Assembly (NCBI GenBank): GCA_964606085.1
Contig: CAZSFD010000051.1
Location: forward strand, 1 to 37,087
Reading direction: 5' to 3'
Length of the DNA stretch: 37,087 bases
Source: CAIQJJ01 sp964606085
Lineage (GTDB): Bacteria; Chloroflexota; Anaerolineae; Anaerolineales; UBA4823
A program made the position numbers and the translations under genes. The notes beneath the pieces were generated by a model. The model was given only the letters and a program-made list of their open reading frames with translations, did not search any database and had not been told where the DNA came from. Below, in pieces: positions 1-7,600 of this stretch (positions are counted from its first letter, which is position 1; each line of letters opens with the position of its first letter).

Positions 1-1
1 C

Positions 2-1192
2 CTCCCCCCCCATCCCAAAACCTTCTCCGTCCCCATGTCGTCACCCGACATCACCGACGCCGAACGCCAGGCCGTTGCCGCGGTGCTGCAAACGCCCAAC
101 CTGAGCATGGGCGGCGAGATTCAAGGCTTCGAGGCGGCTGTGCAGTCGTACACCGGCTGCCATCACGCCATCGGCGTCAACGCTGGCACCGCCGGGCTGC
201 ACCTGTGCGTGCGCGCCGCCGGCATCGCCGAGCGCGACCTGGTCATCACCACGCCATTCTCGTTCGTTGCCTCGGCCAATGCGCTGCTGTTCGAGCGGGC
301 CGTGCCGGTGTTTGTGGATGTAGACCCCGTCACCGGCAACATAGATGTGGAGCAGGTACGCGCCGCGGCCACCGACCTGGCGGCTGGCGTGGCGGCCGCC
401 CGCATCTGGCTGCCACCCAAAGGCACCAATGGCGGCTCGAAGCTGAAAGCCCTGCTGCCGGTAGATGTTTTCGGCCAGCCTGCGGATATGGATGCCCTCA
501 ACGATACTGCCCGATCTTACGGTCTGAAAGTGATTGAAGATTCCTGCGAAGCCCTGGGCGCCGAATATAAGGGCCGCAAAGCCGGACTGCTGGGCGATTA
601 TGGCGTATTCGCCTTCTATCCCAACAAGCAGATCACCACCGGCGAGGGCGGCTGCATTGTCACGAATGATGCCAACGCAGCCAGCCTGATGCGCGCCCTG
701 CGCAACCAGGGCCGCGCCCCCGGCGACACCTGGCTCGACCACACTTACCTCGGCTACAACTACCGTCTGGACGAGATGAGCGCCGCCCTCGGCCGCGTGC
801 AGATGGGCCGCCTGGATGAACTGCTCACCAAACGCCAGCAAGTGGCCGAATGGTACAACGCCGCCCTGTCTGCCCTGCCCGGCGTCGAAGCGCCGCGGGT
901 GGCCGCCAGCACCACGCGGGTCAGTTGGTTCGTGTACGTGGTGCGCTTCGACGCCGCCCTGGATCGCGACCAGATCGCCAAAAAACTCGGCCAGGCGGGC
1001 ATCCCGGCCCGGCCCTACTTCGTCCCCATCCACTTGCAGCCCTATATGGTCGAACGCTTCGGCTACCGCCCCGGCATGTTCCCCATCACCGAAGACCTGG
1101 GCCGCCGCGGCCTGGCGCTGCCCTTCTCAGGCGTGATGACCCACGAGCAGGTGGAAGTGGTGGTAGATGCCTTACGGCAGGCGCTTCGCTGA
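2..1192 (+). CDS. DegT/DnrJ/EryC1/StrS-family PLP-dependent sugar aminotransferase (5' end probably outside the window)
   Basis: Predicted pyridoxal-phosphate aminotransferase acting on a nucleotide-linked keto sugar, as used for amino sugars of cell-surface polysaccharide. The family fold is clear: an N-terminal SSPDIT segment, a GVNAGTAGLHL substrate/PLP region, the EDSCEALGAEY block (the Asp/Glu pairing with the PLP pyridine), and the Schiff-base lysine in YPNKQITTGEGG (Lys198 counted from the ATG at 35). The first in-window ATG (35) has no Shine-Dalgarno sequence, and the frame stays open to base 2. Family members normally have a few residues before a [I/V]PxSSPDIT segment, and VPMSSPDIT is present here, so the true start is probably just upstream of the window. 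An insertion around residues 115-137 before VDVFGQPADMD is longer than usual. The gene is followed after 36 bases by manA, consistent with a sugar-nucleotide operon. The substrate cannot be told from sequence. Confidence 0.9.
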   Translation, partial: LPPHPKTFSVPMSSPDITDAERQAVAAVLQTPNLSMGGEIQGFEAAVQSYTGCHHAIGVNAGTAGLHLCVRAAGIAERDLVITTPFSFVASANALLFERAVPVFVDVDPVTGNIDVEQVRAAATDLAAGVAAARIWLPPKGTNGGSKLKALLPVDVFGQPADMDALNDTARSYGLKVIEDSCEALGAEYKGRKAGLLGDYGVFAFYPNKQITTGEGGCIVTNDANAASLMRALRNQGRAPGDTWLDHTYLGYNYRLDEMSAALGRVQMGRLDELLTKRQQVAEWYNAALSALPGVEAPRVAASTTRVSWFVYVVRFDAALDRDQIAKKLGQAGIPARPYFVPIHLQPYMVERFGYRPGMFPITEDLGRRGLALPFSGVMTHEQVEVVVDALRQALR

Positions 1193-1228
1193 GCAGGCCC
1201 GCGCCCCGCTCAAAAAGAAAAGAAACCC

Positions 1229-2218
1229 ATGAACCCTCCACACTGCTACCCCCTCACCTTCACCCCCGTCTTCAAAGATTATCTCTGGGGCGGGCGCAAC
1301 CTCGAACGCCTGGGCCGCCACCTGCCCCCCGGCATCGTCGCCGAAAGCTGGGAGATCGCCGGTCACGAGGACGGCACTTCGGTGGTGGATCAGGGCTACT
1401 GGGCTGGCAAGCCGCTCACCGAAGTCCACGCCGCCCTCGGTCTCGACCTGATTGGCCGCAAGAACGCCTGGGCGCAGGAACGCGGCAAATTTCCCCTGCT
1501 GGTCAAACTGCTTGACGCCAACCAGCCGCTCTCCGTCCAGGTGCATCCCAATGACGAATACGCCCTGGCGAAGGAAGGCAACGAACTCGGCAAAACCGAA
1601 ATGTGGGTGGTTTTGGATGCCAGACCCGGCGCAGAATTGATCCTGGGCGTCAAAGCCGGCGCCACGCCCGCCGCTTTCCGGCGCGGCATCGAAACCGGCG
1701 CACTCGAACCCTACCTGCATCGCCTCCCCGTTCAGGCCGGCGACTACGTCTGTGTTCCGGCTGGCACGCTGCACGCCATCATGGATGGCCTGCTGATCGC
1801 CGAAATCCAGCAAAACTCGAACACCACCTACCGCGTCTACGACTGGAACCGCCTGGGCGCCGATGGCCGGCCGCGCCCGCTGCACATTGACAAGGCCCTC
1901 GATGTGATTGATTTCACCTGCATCGAACCGGGCCTCTGTCCGCCGCGGTTGGTGTCTGCCAGCCAGGGCGTGCGGCGGCTCGAACTGTGCCGCAACCGTT
2001 ACTTTGTCACCGAAAGGGTGGAGATGGAAGCGGGGGCAACGTACCACGGGGAATGCAATGGCGACAGCCTGGAAATTTGGGGCGTCACTGCCGGGCGTGT
2101 AGCCATCAACGATCTCGCCCTCGCAGCCGTGCGTTTTGCCCTGTTGCCCGCCGCCCTGGGCCATTTCAGCGTGGTTGCCGCCACGCCAGCCACTTTACTG
2201 CGTACCTTCGTCGCCTGA
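1229..2218 (+). CDS. manA: Mannose-6-phosphate isomerase, class I (type I phosphomannose isomerase)
   Basis: Zinc enzyme interconverting mannose-6-phosphate and fructose-6-phosphate in the cytoplasm, feeding GDP-mannose and other surface-sugar pathways. At 329 residues it has the short bacterial length (Bacillus ManA/YvyI type). Visible landmarks are FKDYLWGGRNL near the N-terminus, AESWEIAGHEDG at 38-49, and the metal site: Gln104 and His106 in LSVQVHPNDE, Glu124 in GKTEMW and His182 in PAGTLHAI. The catalytic-region arginine lies in TTYRVYDWNR (about 202). The start ATG at 1229 follows an A-rich purine stretch (aaaagaaaagaaaccc), a modest ribosome-binding site. It sits 36 bases behind the aminotransferase, so the two are probably co-transcribed. 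A small GTAGGGCGA hairpin follows the stop codon directly. Confidence 0.93.
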   Translation: MNPPHCYPLTFTPVFKDYLWGGRNLERLGRHLPPGIVAESWEIAGHEDGTSVVDQGYWAGKPLTEVHAALGLDLIGRKNAWAQERGKFPLLVKLLDANQPLSVQVHPNDEYALAKEGNELGKTEMWVVLDARPGAELILGVKAGATPAAFRRGIETGALEPYLHRLPVQAGDYVCVPAGTLHAIMDGLLIAEIQQNSNTTYRVYDWNRLGADGRPRPLHIDKALDVIDFTCIEPGLCPPRLVSASQGVRRLELCRNRYFVTERVEMEAGATYHGECNGDSLEIWGVTAGRVAINDLALAAVRFALLPAALGHFSVVAATPATLLRTFVA

Positions 2219-2223
2219 CGACG

Positions 2224-2249
2224 GTAGGGCGATATGAATCTCGCCCTGC
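2224..2249. repeat. Imperfect hairpin of the GTAGGGCGA family
   Basis: GTAGGGCGA (2224-2232) faces TCGCCCTGC (2241-2249) with one mismatch, six bases after the manA stop. The same core forms a perfect hairpin at 29390-29415, so this is a dispersed gene-end repeat rather than a unique terminator. No T-run follows. Confidence 0.6.
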
Positions 2250-2278
2250 GCTAACGCAAAATTTACGCCCAGCCCCTA

Positions 2279-2307
2279 TTGACACCGAACGTCTGTTCTA
2301 GTATGAT
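2279..2307 (+). promoter_or_regulatory. Strong sigma-70-type promoter for the FtsK-like gene
   Basis: TTGACA (2279-2284), a 17-base spacer and TATGAT (2302-2307) give a near-consensus housekeeping promoter 40 bases before the start codon at 2348. The spacer is filled by one arm of the palindrome described as the next feature, so binding there would block RNA polymerase. Confidence 0.75.
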
Positions 2308-2323
2308 TAGAACAGACGTTCGG
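2285..2323. promoter_or_regulatory. Double SOS-like (LexA-type) operator forming a perfect 16-base inverted repeat
   Basis: Arm 2285-2300 and arm 2308-2323 are exact reverse complements around a 7-base centre. Each arm itself contains a GAAC-N4-GTTC palindrome: GAACGTCTGTTC at 2287-2298 and GAACAGACGTTC at 2310-2321, with centres 23 bases apart (about two helical turns). GAAC-N4-GTTC is the core of the Bacillus-type LexA box. One box fills the promoter spacer and the other covers the region just after the -10 element, the layout of a repressor site. LexA as the binder is inferred; another dimeric repressor is possible. Confidence 0.6.
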
Positions 2324-2347
2324 CTTATTTAATCAAGCAGGTGCCTT

Positions 2348-3220
2348 ATGGTACTCATGGATCAAATCAAACTCGGTATAGAAGTTCTCTCCCGTATTGA
2401 GAGTGAATTGCGCGCCCCACCCAGCGAGGCAGCCCCCCCGGCGCCAAAGCGCCCTGCCGGGCTGCCTTACAGCGCCGAAAACCCACCTGCGCTTCCCGAC
2501 ATGGTCGAGGAAATGGGCGTGTTGCCGCCCGCCTCGATGATCATCGGCGCATGTGATGATCGTTCGCACCTCTTCCTCGAACTGACCGAACCCCAACCAG
2601 GAGCGATCCTGATCCTGGGCGAGGCGGGCAGTGGCAAAAGCCGCCTGCTGCAAGCGATGATCGGTTCGCTGGCAGCGGTCAATTCACCCCGCCATGTGCG
2701 TTATGCCCTCATCTGCGACATCGAACCCGATGTGCAAGAATTGATCGAAAAGCCGCATTGCTACCGCCACTATTGGCCCAACGCCCTCAAAGCTGGCGAC
2801 CTGGTGCTCGAACTGGCCGACCTGATCGAGAAGCGTCAGGAGTACAAGCAAGATTGGAGCGCCGTCGTCCTGGCGATTGACGACCTGAGCAGTTTTGTGA
2901 ACTACCTGGACGACGAAACCATCGAACAGCTTGCCTGGCTGATCGCCAACGGCCCCGAAGTGCGCATCTGGACGATTGCCACCCTGCCTGTGGCCGACCT
3001 GCGCAAACTCGACAAAGACCTCATCAAAGCCTTTGGCACCCGCCTGGTTGGCAAAATCAACGAACCCGAAATGGCAGAAGAAATCAGCGGCAGCGCCAAC
3101 GCCCGTCCACAAACCTTGCAAATGGGTAATCAATTTGGCGTCGTCTTCGGCGAAGAGTGGATTCCCTTCTGGGTGCCCACCCTGGCCTGGAAGCCGGCAG
3201 CGCCGCCCGCCCGGACATGA
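2348..3220 (+). CDS. FtsK/SpoIIIE-like P-loop ATPase, single-domain, function unknown
   Basis: A 290-residue cytoplasmic NTPase with one RecA/FtsK-like motor domain. It has Walker A GEAGSGKS at 91-98 and Walker B VVLAIDDL ending at the Asp178-Asp179 pair, followed by an ATP-sensor-like stretch IWTIATLPVADLRK. The C-terminal lobe, with GTRLVGKINEPEMAEEISGS and a strand ending near GEEWIPFW, resembles the part of FtsK/SpoIIIE/EssC ATPases that follows Walker B. No membrane segment, DNA-binding gamma domain or Pro/Gln linker is present, so it is much shorter than FtsK. A charged N-terminal helix is followed by an Ala/Pro spacer (residues 21-40). The start at 2348 has AGGTG five bases upstream; the ATG at 2357 is an alternative. 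It is preceded by a strong promoter with a double SOS-like operator, suggesting a DNA-damage role. The substrate could be DNA or a protein. Confidence 0.75.
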   Translation: MVLMDQIKLGIEVLSRIESELRAPPSEAAPPAPKRPAGLPYSAENPPALPDMVEEMGVLPPASMIIGACDDRSHLFLELTEPQPGAILILGEAGSGKSRLLQAMIGSLAAVNSPRHVRYALICDIEPDVQELIEKPHCYRHYWPNALKAGDLVLELADLIEKRQEYKQDWSAVVLAIDDLSSFVNYLDDETIEQLAWLIANGPEVRIWTIATLPVADLRKLDKDLIKAFGTRLVGKINEPEMAEEISGSANARPQTLQMGNQFGVVFGEEWIPFWVPTLAWKPAAPPART

Positions 3221-3245
3221 ATGCCCGGGCCAGTGAGCAGCGGGC

Positions 3246-3338
3246 GACCCAAGGTCGGTGACCTGGGTCGCAGTTGAAACCAGCCTGAAGCCCGATTTAT
3301 CGGGCGCTGCTGACTAGCCCGGCGATTAATCGCCGGGC
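3246..3338. repeat. Three consecutive hairpins (REP-like intergenic repeat block)
   Basis: Hairpin 1 pairs GACCCAAGGTC (3246-3256) with GACCTGGGTC (3260-3269). Hairpin 2 pairs GCCCGA (3290-3295) with TCGGGC (3300-3305). Hairpin 3 is a perfect 22-base palindrome at 3317-3338 centred on TTAA. They sit between the FtsK-like gene and the 78-residue gene. Together they look like a dispersed, structured repeat that would also slow or end transcription; no poly-T follows. Confidence 0.6.
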
Positions 3339-3352
3339 GGGGATTATTCCCG

Positions 3353-3361
3353 TGCTACAAT
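3353..3361 (+). promoter_or_regulatory. Possible extended -10 promoter element before the 78-residue gene
   Basis: TGC followed by TACAAT (3356-3361) fits an extended -10 (TGnTATAAT-like) element 49 bases before the ATG at 3410. No good -35 exists because the upstream DNA is the palindrome. A small hairpin, ACGAC/GTCGT at 3374-3387, would lie in the leader. Confidence 0.3.
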
Positions 3362-3409
3362 CCACCTGTCATAACGACCTACGTCGTCCTGGTGGGAAAG
3401 GAGCCAGCG

Positions 3410-3646
3410 ATGGAAATTGGCATGTTATGGTTCGATAACGACCCCAAGGCCGATTTGGCCCAAAAGGTCAACCGCGCCGCGGTCTATTACCAGAATAAAT
3501 ATGGACAAATGCCCAATCTGTGCTTCGTTCATCCCACCATGCTCAAAGAGCAGCCCACGCGCGCTGGCACGGTGGAATTGCGACAATCGCACTCGGTATT
3601 GCCCAATCATTTCTGGTTGGGTGTCAGCACGGGCAGTTTATCCTGA
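3410..3646 (+). CDS. Conserved-looking 78-residue protein of unknown function
   Basis: I do not recognise this family. The start ATG at 3410 is fixed by an excellent ribosome-binding site (AAAGGAG, 3397-3403, six bases upstream); the upstream ATG at 3392 lacks one. The protein is soluble, with an N-terminal strand MEIGMLWFDND, a helix KADLAQKVNRAAVYYQNKYG and then PNLCFVHPTML, HSVLPNHFWLGV and a short C-terminus. The pattern (helix with YYxxKYGxxPNxCxVxP) suggests a small alpha/beta fold. A single Cys and three His (in VHP, QSH and NHF) are present but not arranged as an obvious metal site. It lies between the SOS-like FtsK gene and a LysM lipoprotein gene that follows after 15 bases, so it is probably co-transcribed with the latter. 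Confidence 0.7.
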   Translation: MEIGMLWFDNDPKADLAQKVNRAAVYYQNKYGQMPNLCFVHPTMLKEQPTRAGTVELRQSHSVLPNHFWLGVSTGSLS

Positions 3647-3661
3647 AGTGGTTCACGCCTG

Positions 3662-4633
3662 ATGCTCAGACGCGTATGGTTCGGCTCGTTGGGGTGGCTA
3701 GGCTTGCTGGCGTTGGCTGCCTGCACAACCCCCTCACCCATTGTCACGGCCACCATTACATCACCCCCTCAGATCACTCCCTATCTCAGCCCCAGCCCGA
3801 CCGCATGGCTGGCTTCGACCACGCCGCACCCAACCCAGGCCGCCATCCCCTCGGCCACGCCGCTCCCCAGCCCCACCCCCATCCTGTACACAGTCAAACT
3901 CGGCGATACACTGGGCGATGTGGCCTTGCGTTATGGCCTGACCCTGGCCGAACTCGCCGCCGCCAACCCGGCCATCAACCCCGATTTGCTCACCATTGGT
4001 ATGACCATTACTATTCCCCTGGCCGGGCCGGAAGTGACTGCCACGGTCATCCCCACACCCGCGCCGTTGGCGGTGGAATTGGCCGCGCCCGTGTGTTATG
4101 CCAGTGCGGATGGTGGCTTGTGGTGCCTGGTGGTGGTGCGCAATACGCTGCCGGTGGGGGTTGAAAACCTTTCGGCCTGGATCAGCCTGCAAACCCCCGG
4201 CGCAAACCCTGGCGCAGCCGCTTATGCACCACTCAACCTGTTGCTGCCAGGTGATGCCATGCCATTGGTGCATTTTTTCCCTGGCCCAGTGCCAGCCACA
4301 TTCACGCCGCATGCCGAGCTTCTCACGGCCCTGCCGGCGGTGATCACCACCACCCGCTACCTTACCGCCACCGTACAGGTGGATGCGTTGGCAATCGCCG
4401 ACCAATCGGCCCAGGTGGTTGGGCGGGTGTTCTTCGACGCTGCCGCCCCGCCAGTCCGGCTGGTCACGTTGGCGGCGGTTGCCTATGCCGCCGATGACCA
4501 GCCAGTCGGGGTGGTGAAATGGGAACTCGCCGGCGATCCGCTGCCGGCGAGTGGCATCCCCTTCGATTTGACCGTTTATAGCCTGGGGCCAGCCATCAAG
4601 CAGGTGATAGTGCTGGCTGAAGCGAATCCGTGA
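3662..4633 (+). CDS. LysM-domain lipoprotein
   Basis: A predicted 323-residue surface lipoprotein. The N-terminal signal ends in the lipobox LALAAC with Cys21 as the lipidated residue. It is followed by a Ser/Thr/Pro-rich spacer (22-75) typical of Chloroflexota lipoproteins. A single LysM peptidoglycan-binding domain follows at about 76-119 (YTVKLGDTLGDVALRYGLTL to IGMTITIPL). The remaining 200 residues form a beta-rich region with alternating hydrophobic strands, resembling FxLYD-type domains (VVVRNTLPVGVENLSAWISL; VALAAVAYAADDQPVGVVKW-like pattern near the end). It has no catalytic motif that I can see. The start at 3662 lacks a clear Shine-Dalgarno sequence; the stop of the upstream gene is 15 bases away, so coupling is plausible. 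Its last 38 bases overlap the convergent cyclase gene. Confidence 0.85.
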   Translation: MLRRVWFGSLGWLGLLALAACTTPSPIVTATITSPPQITPYLSPSPTAWLASTTPHPTQAAIPSATPLPSPTPILYTVKLGDTLGDVALRYGLTLAELAAANPAINPDLLTIGMTITIPLAGPEVTATVIPTPAPLAVELAAPVCYASADGGLWCLVVVRNTLPVGVENLSAWISLQTPGANPGAAAYAPLNLLLPGDAMPLVHFFPGPVPATFTPHAELLTALPAVITTTRYLTATVQVDALAIADQSAQVVGRVFFDAAAPPVRLVTLAAVAYAADDQPVGVVKWELAGDPLPASGIPFDLTVYSLGPAIKQVIVLAEANP

Positions 4634-7600
4634 TGAAAGCTGGCAAGGGGGGCAGCGCAGCACTGGCGGGCAAATTTGCGCCCGTCAGTTGGTGATAGCG
4701 TTGGCGGTAGAGGGCGTTGGGGGTGCGGGTGTACAGCGCCTGGTAGCGTTCGGCAGCTTGTTGACGATCTTCTTCAGCGCCGCTAACCTGCCAGAGGGTG
4801 TAATGCCAGGCGGCGGGTTGGGCCGCGTCGGTGGCAACGAGGGTGGCCTGGCAGGCTCGAATGGCTTCGGCAGCGGCGGGTTGGCTCAAGACCCCGGCTT
4901 GCAGGGCCAGCCAGGGGGCGCTCAGTTGCGCCTGGAAGACCAGGGGTTGGCGTTCTGCGCCGCGGGCGGTTGCCAGGGCTTGTTCGTTGGCGGCCAGCGC
5001 TTCCGGCCAGCGGCCCATCTCGGCATAGAGGGCGGCCTGGCTGGTGTAGAAATCGCTCAGTTCGTAGGGAATGTCGAGGGCCTGACCAAGTTGGATGGCC
5101 TGTTCGAGCAGCTTTTCGGCCAGGGGCAGGTTGCCCTGGGCCTGGTGTGCCAGGGCCAGGCTCCAGCGGGCAAAGGCCACACCTACCTGATCGCCTAATT
5201 TGACCGCCATCTGTTCGGTCAGCGTGAAGCAGGGTTGCGCATGTTCGGCGAAGCCGCTATCGAGGTAGACCATGCCGATGTTGCCCACGGCAATGCTGAT
5301 GCCCAGGCGATAGCCCATTTCCTGGCACAGCGCCAGGGCGCGCAGAAAATGCTGCAATGCCTGGGGGTAATCGCCCAGGGTTTGGTATATGGCGCCGATG
5401 TTGGCGACCAGTTTGCTGATGCGCAGGCGGTCGGCCAGATCTTCGGCTAATTTCAAGCCTTGCTGGGCATAGCGTAAGGCGCTCCGGGAGTCCTCTTGAT
5501 TGATGTATACATTGCTGATGTTGGTCAGGGCCTGGACGGTGCCATGCGGGTCGTTCTGGGCGCGCGCCAGTTTCAGGCAGCGCCGAAAATGGGTCAGCGC
5601 CGAACGGTATTCGCCTTGCAGCCAGCGCACGGTGCCAATTTCACGCAGGATGTCTGCATAAAGGGGGGTATTTTCCTGTGAACGCAGGCTGCGCTGTGCT
5701 TTACGAAGCCACTTCAATGCCTGTGGGTAGTCGCCACGATAGCGGGCGATAGTGCCAAAAAGCGCCTGGCAGTCAGTGATAGCGGGTGTTTGTGTGGTTC
5801 GTTCGGCCAGTTGCAGGGCTTGTGATGTGTTGGCCTCAGCCTGATCCCAATCACCGGTGAGTAACTGCAAATGGGCAGTGCGCAGGAGAATCGTCGTTTT
5901 CTCGGGGTGTGGCAGCAAGGGCAGCAAATGCTGATAGTAGGCAACGGCGACGCCATTGGCATACGCCTTCGCGGCCGCCTGGGCGGCTTTGGCGTAGTAT
6001 TCGATCTGTTTGCTGGTGTTGCTGCTTTGACCGTAGTGGTAGGCGAGTAAATCTACAAAGCGCTCCAGGTCGTGGGTATAGCTCTGTTCGATGAACTGCC
6101 CGGCCTGTTCGTGCAACATCTGGCGGGTGGAGACGGCCAGGCTTTCGTAGGCCACTTCACGGGTGACGATGTGTTTGAAGAGATATTCCAGTTCGGGTTC
6201 GGGGCGGTCGAGGGGGGTGAATTCGAGTTCGGCCAGTTGGGTGAGCTGGTTGCGCACACGGTCGGGCGCACCTACTTCGGGGAAGATGCCCCACAACCAG
6301 TGGGCGCGGAAGGAGCGTCCCAGCACGCTGGCCACCTTGAGCGTGGTGCGGGCGCTTTCTTCGAGCTGGTCTATGCGGCTGATGATCAGGCTGTACAGGC
6401 TGTCGGGCAGGGCGAGCGCTTCGATGGCTGCCGTATCGGTGGGGGCGATGCCGCGGTCATGCAGCCAGTTGACCATTTCATCCACGAAGAAGGGGTTGCC
6501 CTGGGCGCGCTCGTTGATGCGTTCGACCAGTTGGTTGGAGACCTGATGTGGGTCGAGGCCAAATTGGGCCAGCTTTTGCCGAATGAGCTGCTCGGTTTCT
6601 TGCAGGCTGAACTCGTTGAGGGCTATTTCGTGGCAGTGTGGCAGGCGGGTGATCGCCAGTGGCGCGTGATGTTCGTCGGGCGGGCGGTACACCGCCAGCA
6701 GCAAAATTTTCTCCGTCAGCAGGTCGCGCCCAAGTGTTTCCAGCAAATCGGCGGAGAGGGGGTCGATCCAGTGACAGTCTTCCAGCACGAGCATGAGCGG
6801 CTGGCGGCAGGCCAGGTGGCACACCAGGGCGCTGACCAGGTCTTCGTAGGCGGCTTTGCGCAGGGGGGCGTCCATCGAGCGGGTGGTGTCGTTGTCGGGG
6901 ATGGGCAGGTCGAGCGGCAGGCCGAGTAGCGGCAGGCGTGGCAGCAGCGCGGGGTTGATGGCGACCAGGGTGGCGCGCAGTTGGGTGATTTGCGCCTCCA
7001 CCGGCTGATCGGCTTGCAGGCCAAACAGACCGCGCAAAATGGGCTTCCATACCAGGTAACTGGTTTGTTCGGCATGAGAAAGGCATTCACCACCCAGCAC
7101 GCGCAACCCCATCTCGCCTGCCAGGCGGATCGCTTCGGCGGTCAGGCGTGATTTGCCCATACCGGCTTCTGCCGTCAGGCCGAGTAGTTGACCCTGGCGC
7201 TGTCGGGCGCGCTCGATGGCCTGGCGCACCTGGGCCAACTCGGCCTGGCGGCCCACCATGGGCAGGGCGTAGCGCGGTTCGCGCAGGTGCAACGCCTGGC
7301 CCTGGCCTTCGGCCAACAGCGCTGAGACCAGCACCGGCTCGTGTTTGCCTTTGATGGGCGTTGGCGTGGCCTCGCCCCAGGCAAAGCGCTCGCTGGCGGC
7401 GGCCTGGCGGGTGGCCTCACCGGCCAAGATCTGCCCGGGCGTGTTGCCAGCTTTTTGCATCAGGCGCGCCGCCAGGTTGACGGCATCGCCCATGACGGTG
7501 TATTCGCGGCGCGCCAGCGACCCCACCTGGCCGCAGAACACGAAGCCGGTGTTGACGCCGATGCTGGCGCTGACCCCCGGCAGGGCAGCCAGTTCGAGCG

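Noticed and set aside
3317..3338. Operator for the 78-residue gene (perfect 22-base palindrome)
   Set aside because: It is one of three adjacent hairpins of differing sequence, which fits a REP-like repeat better than a repressor site.
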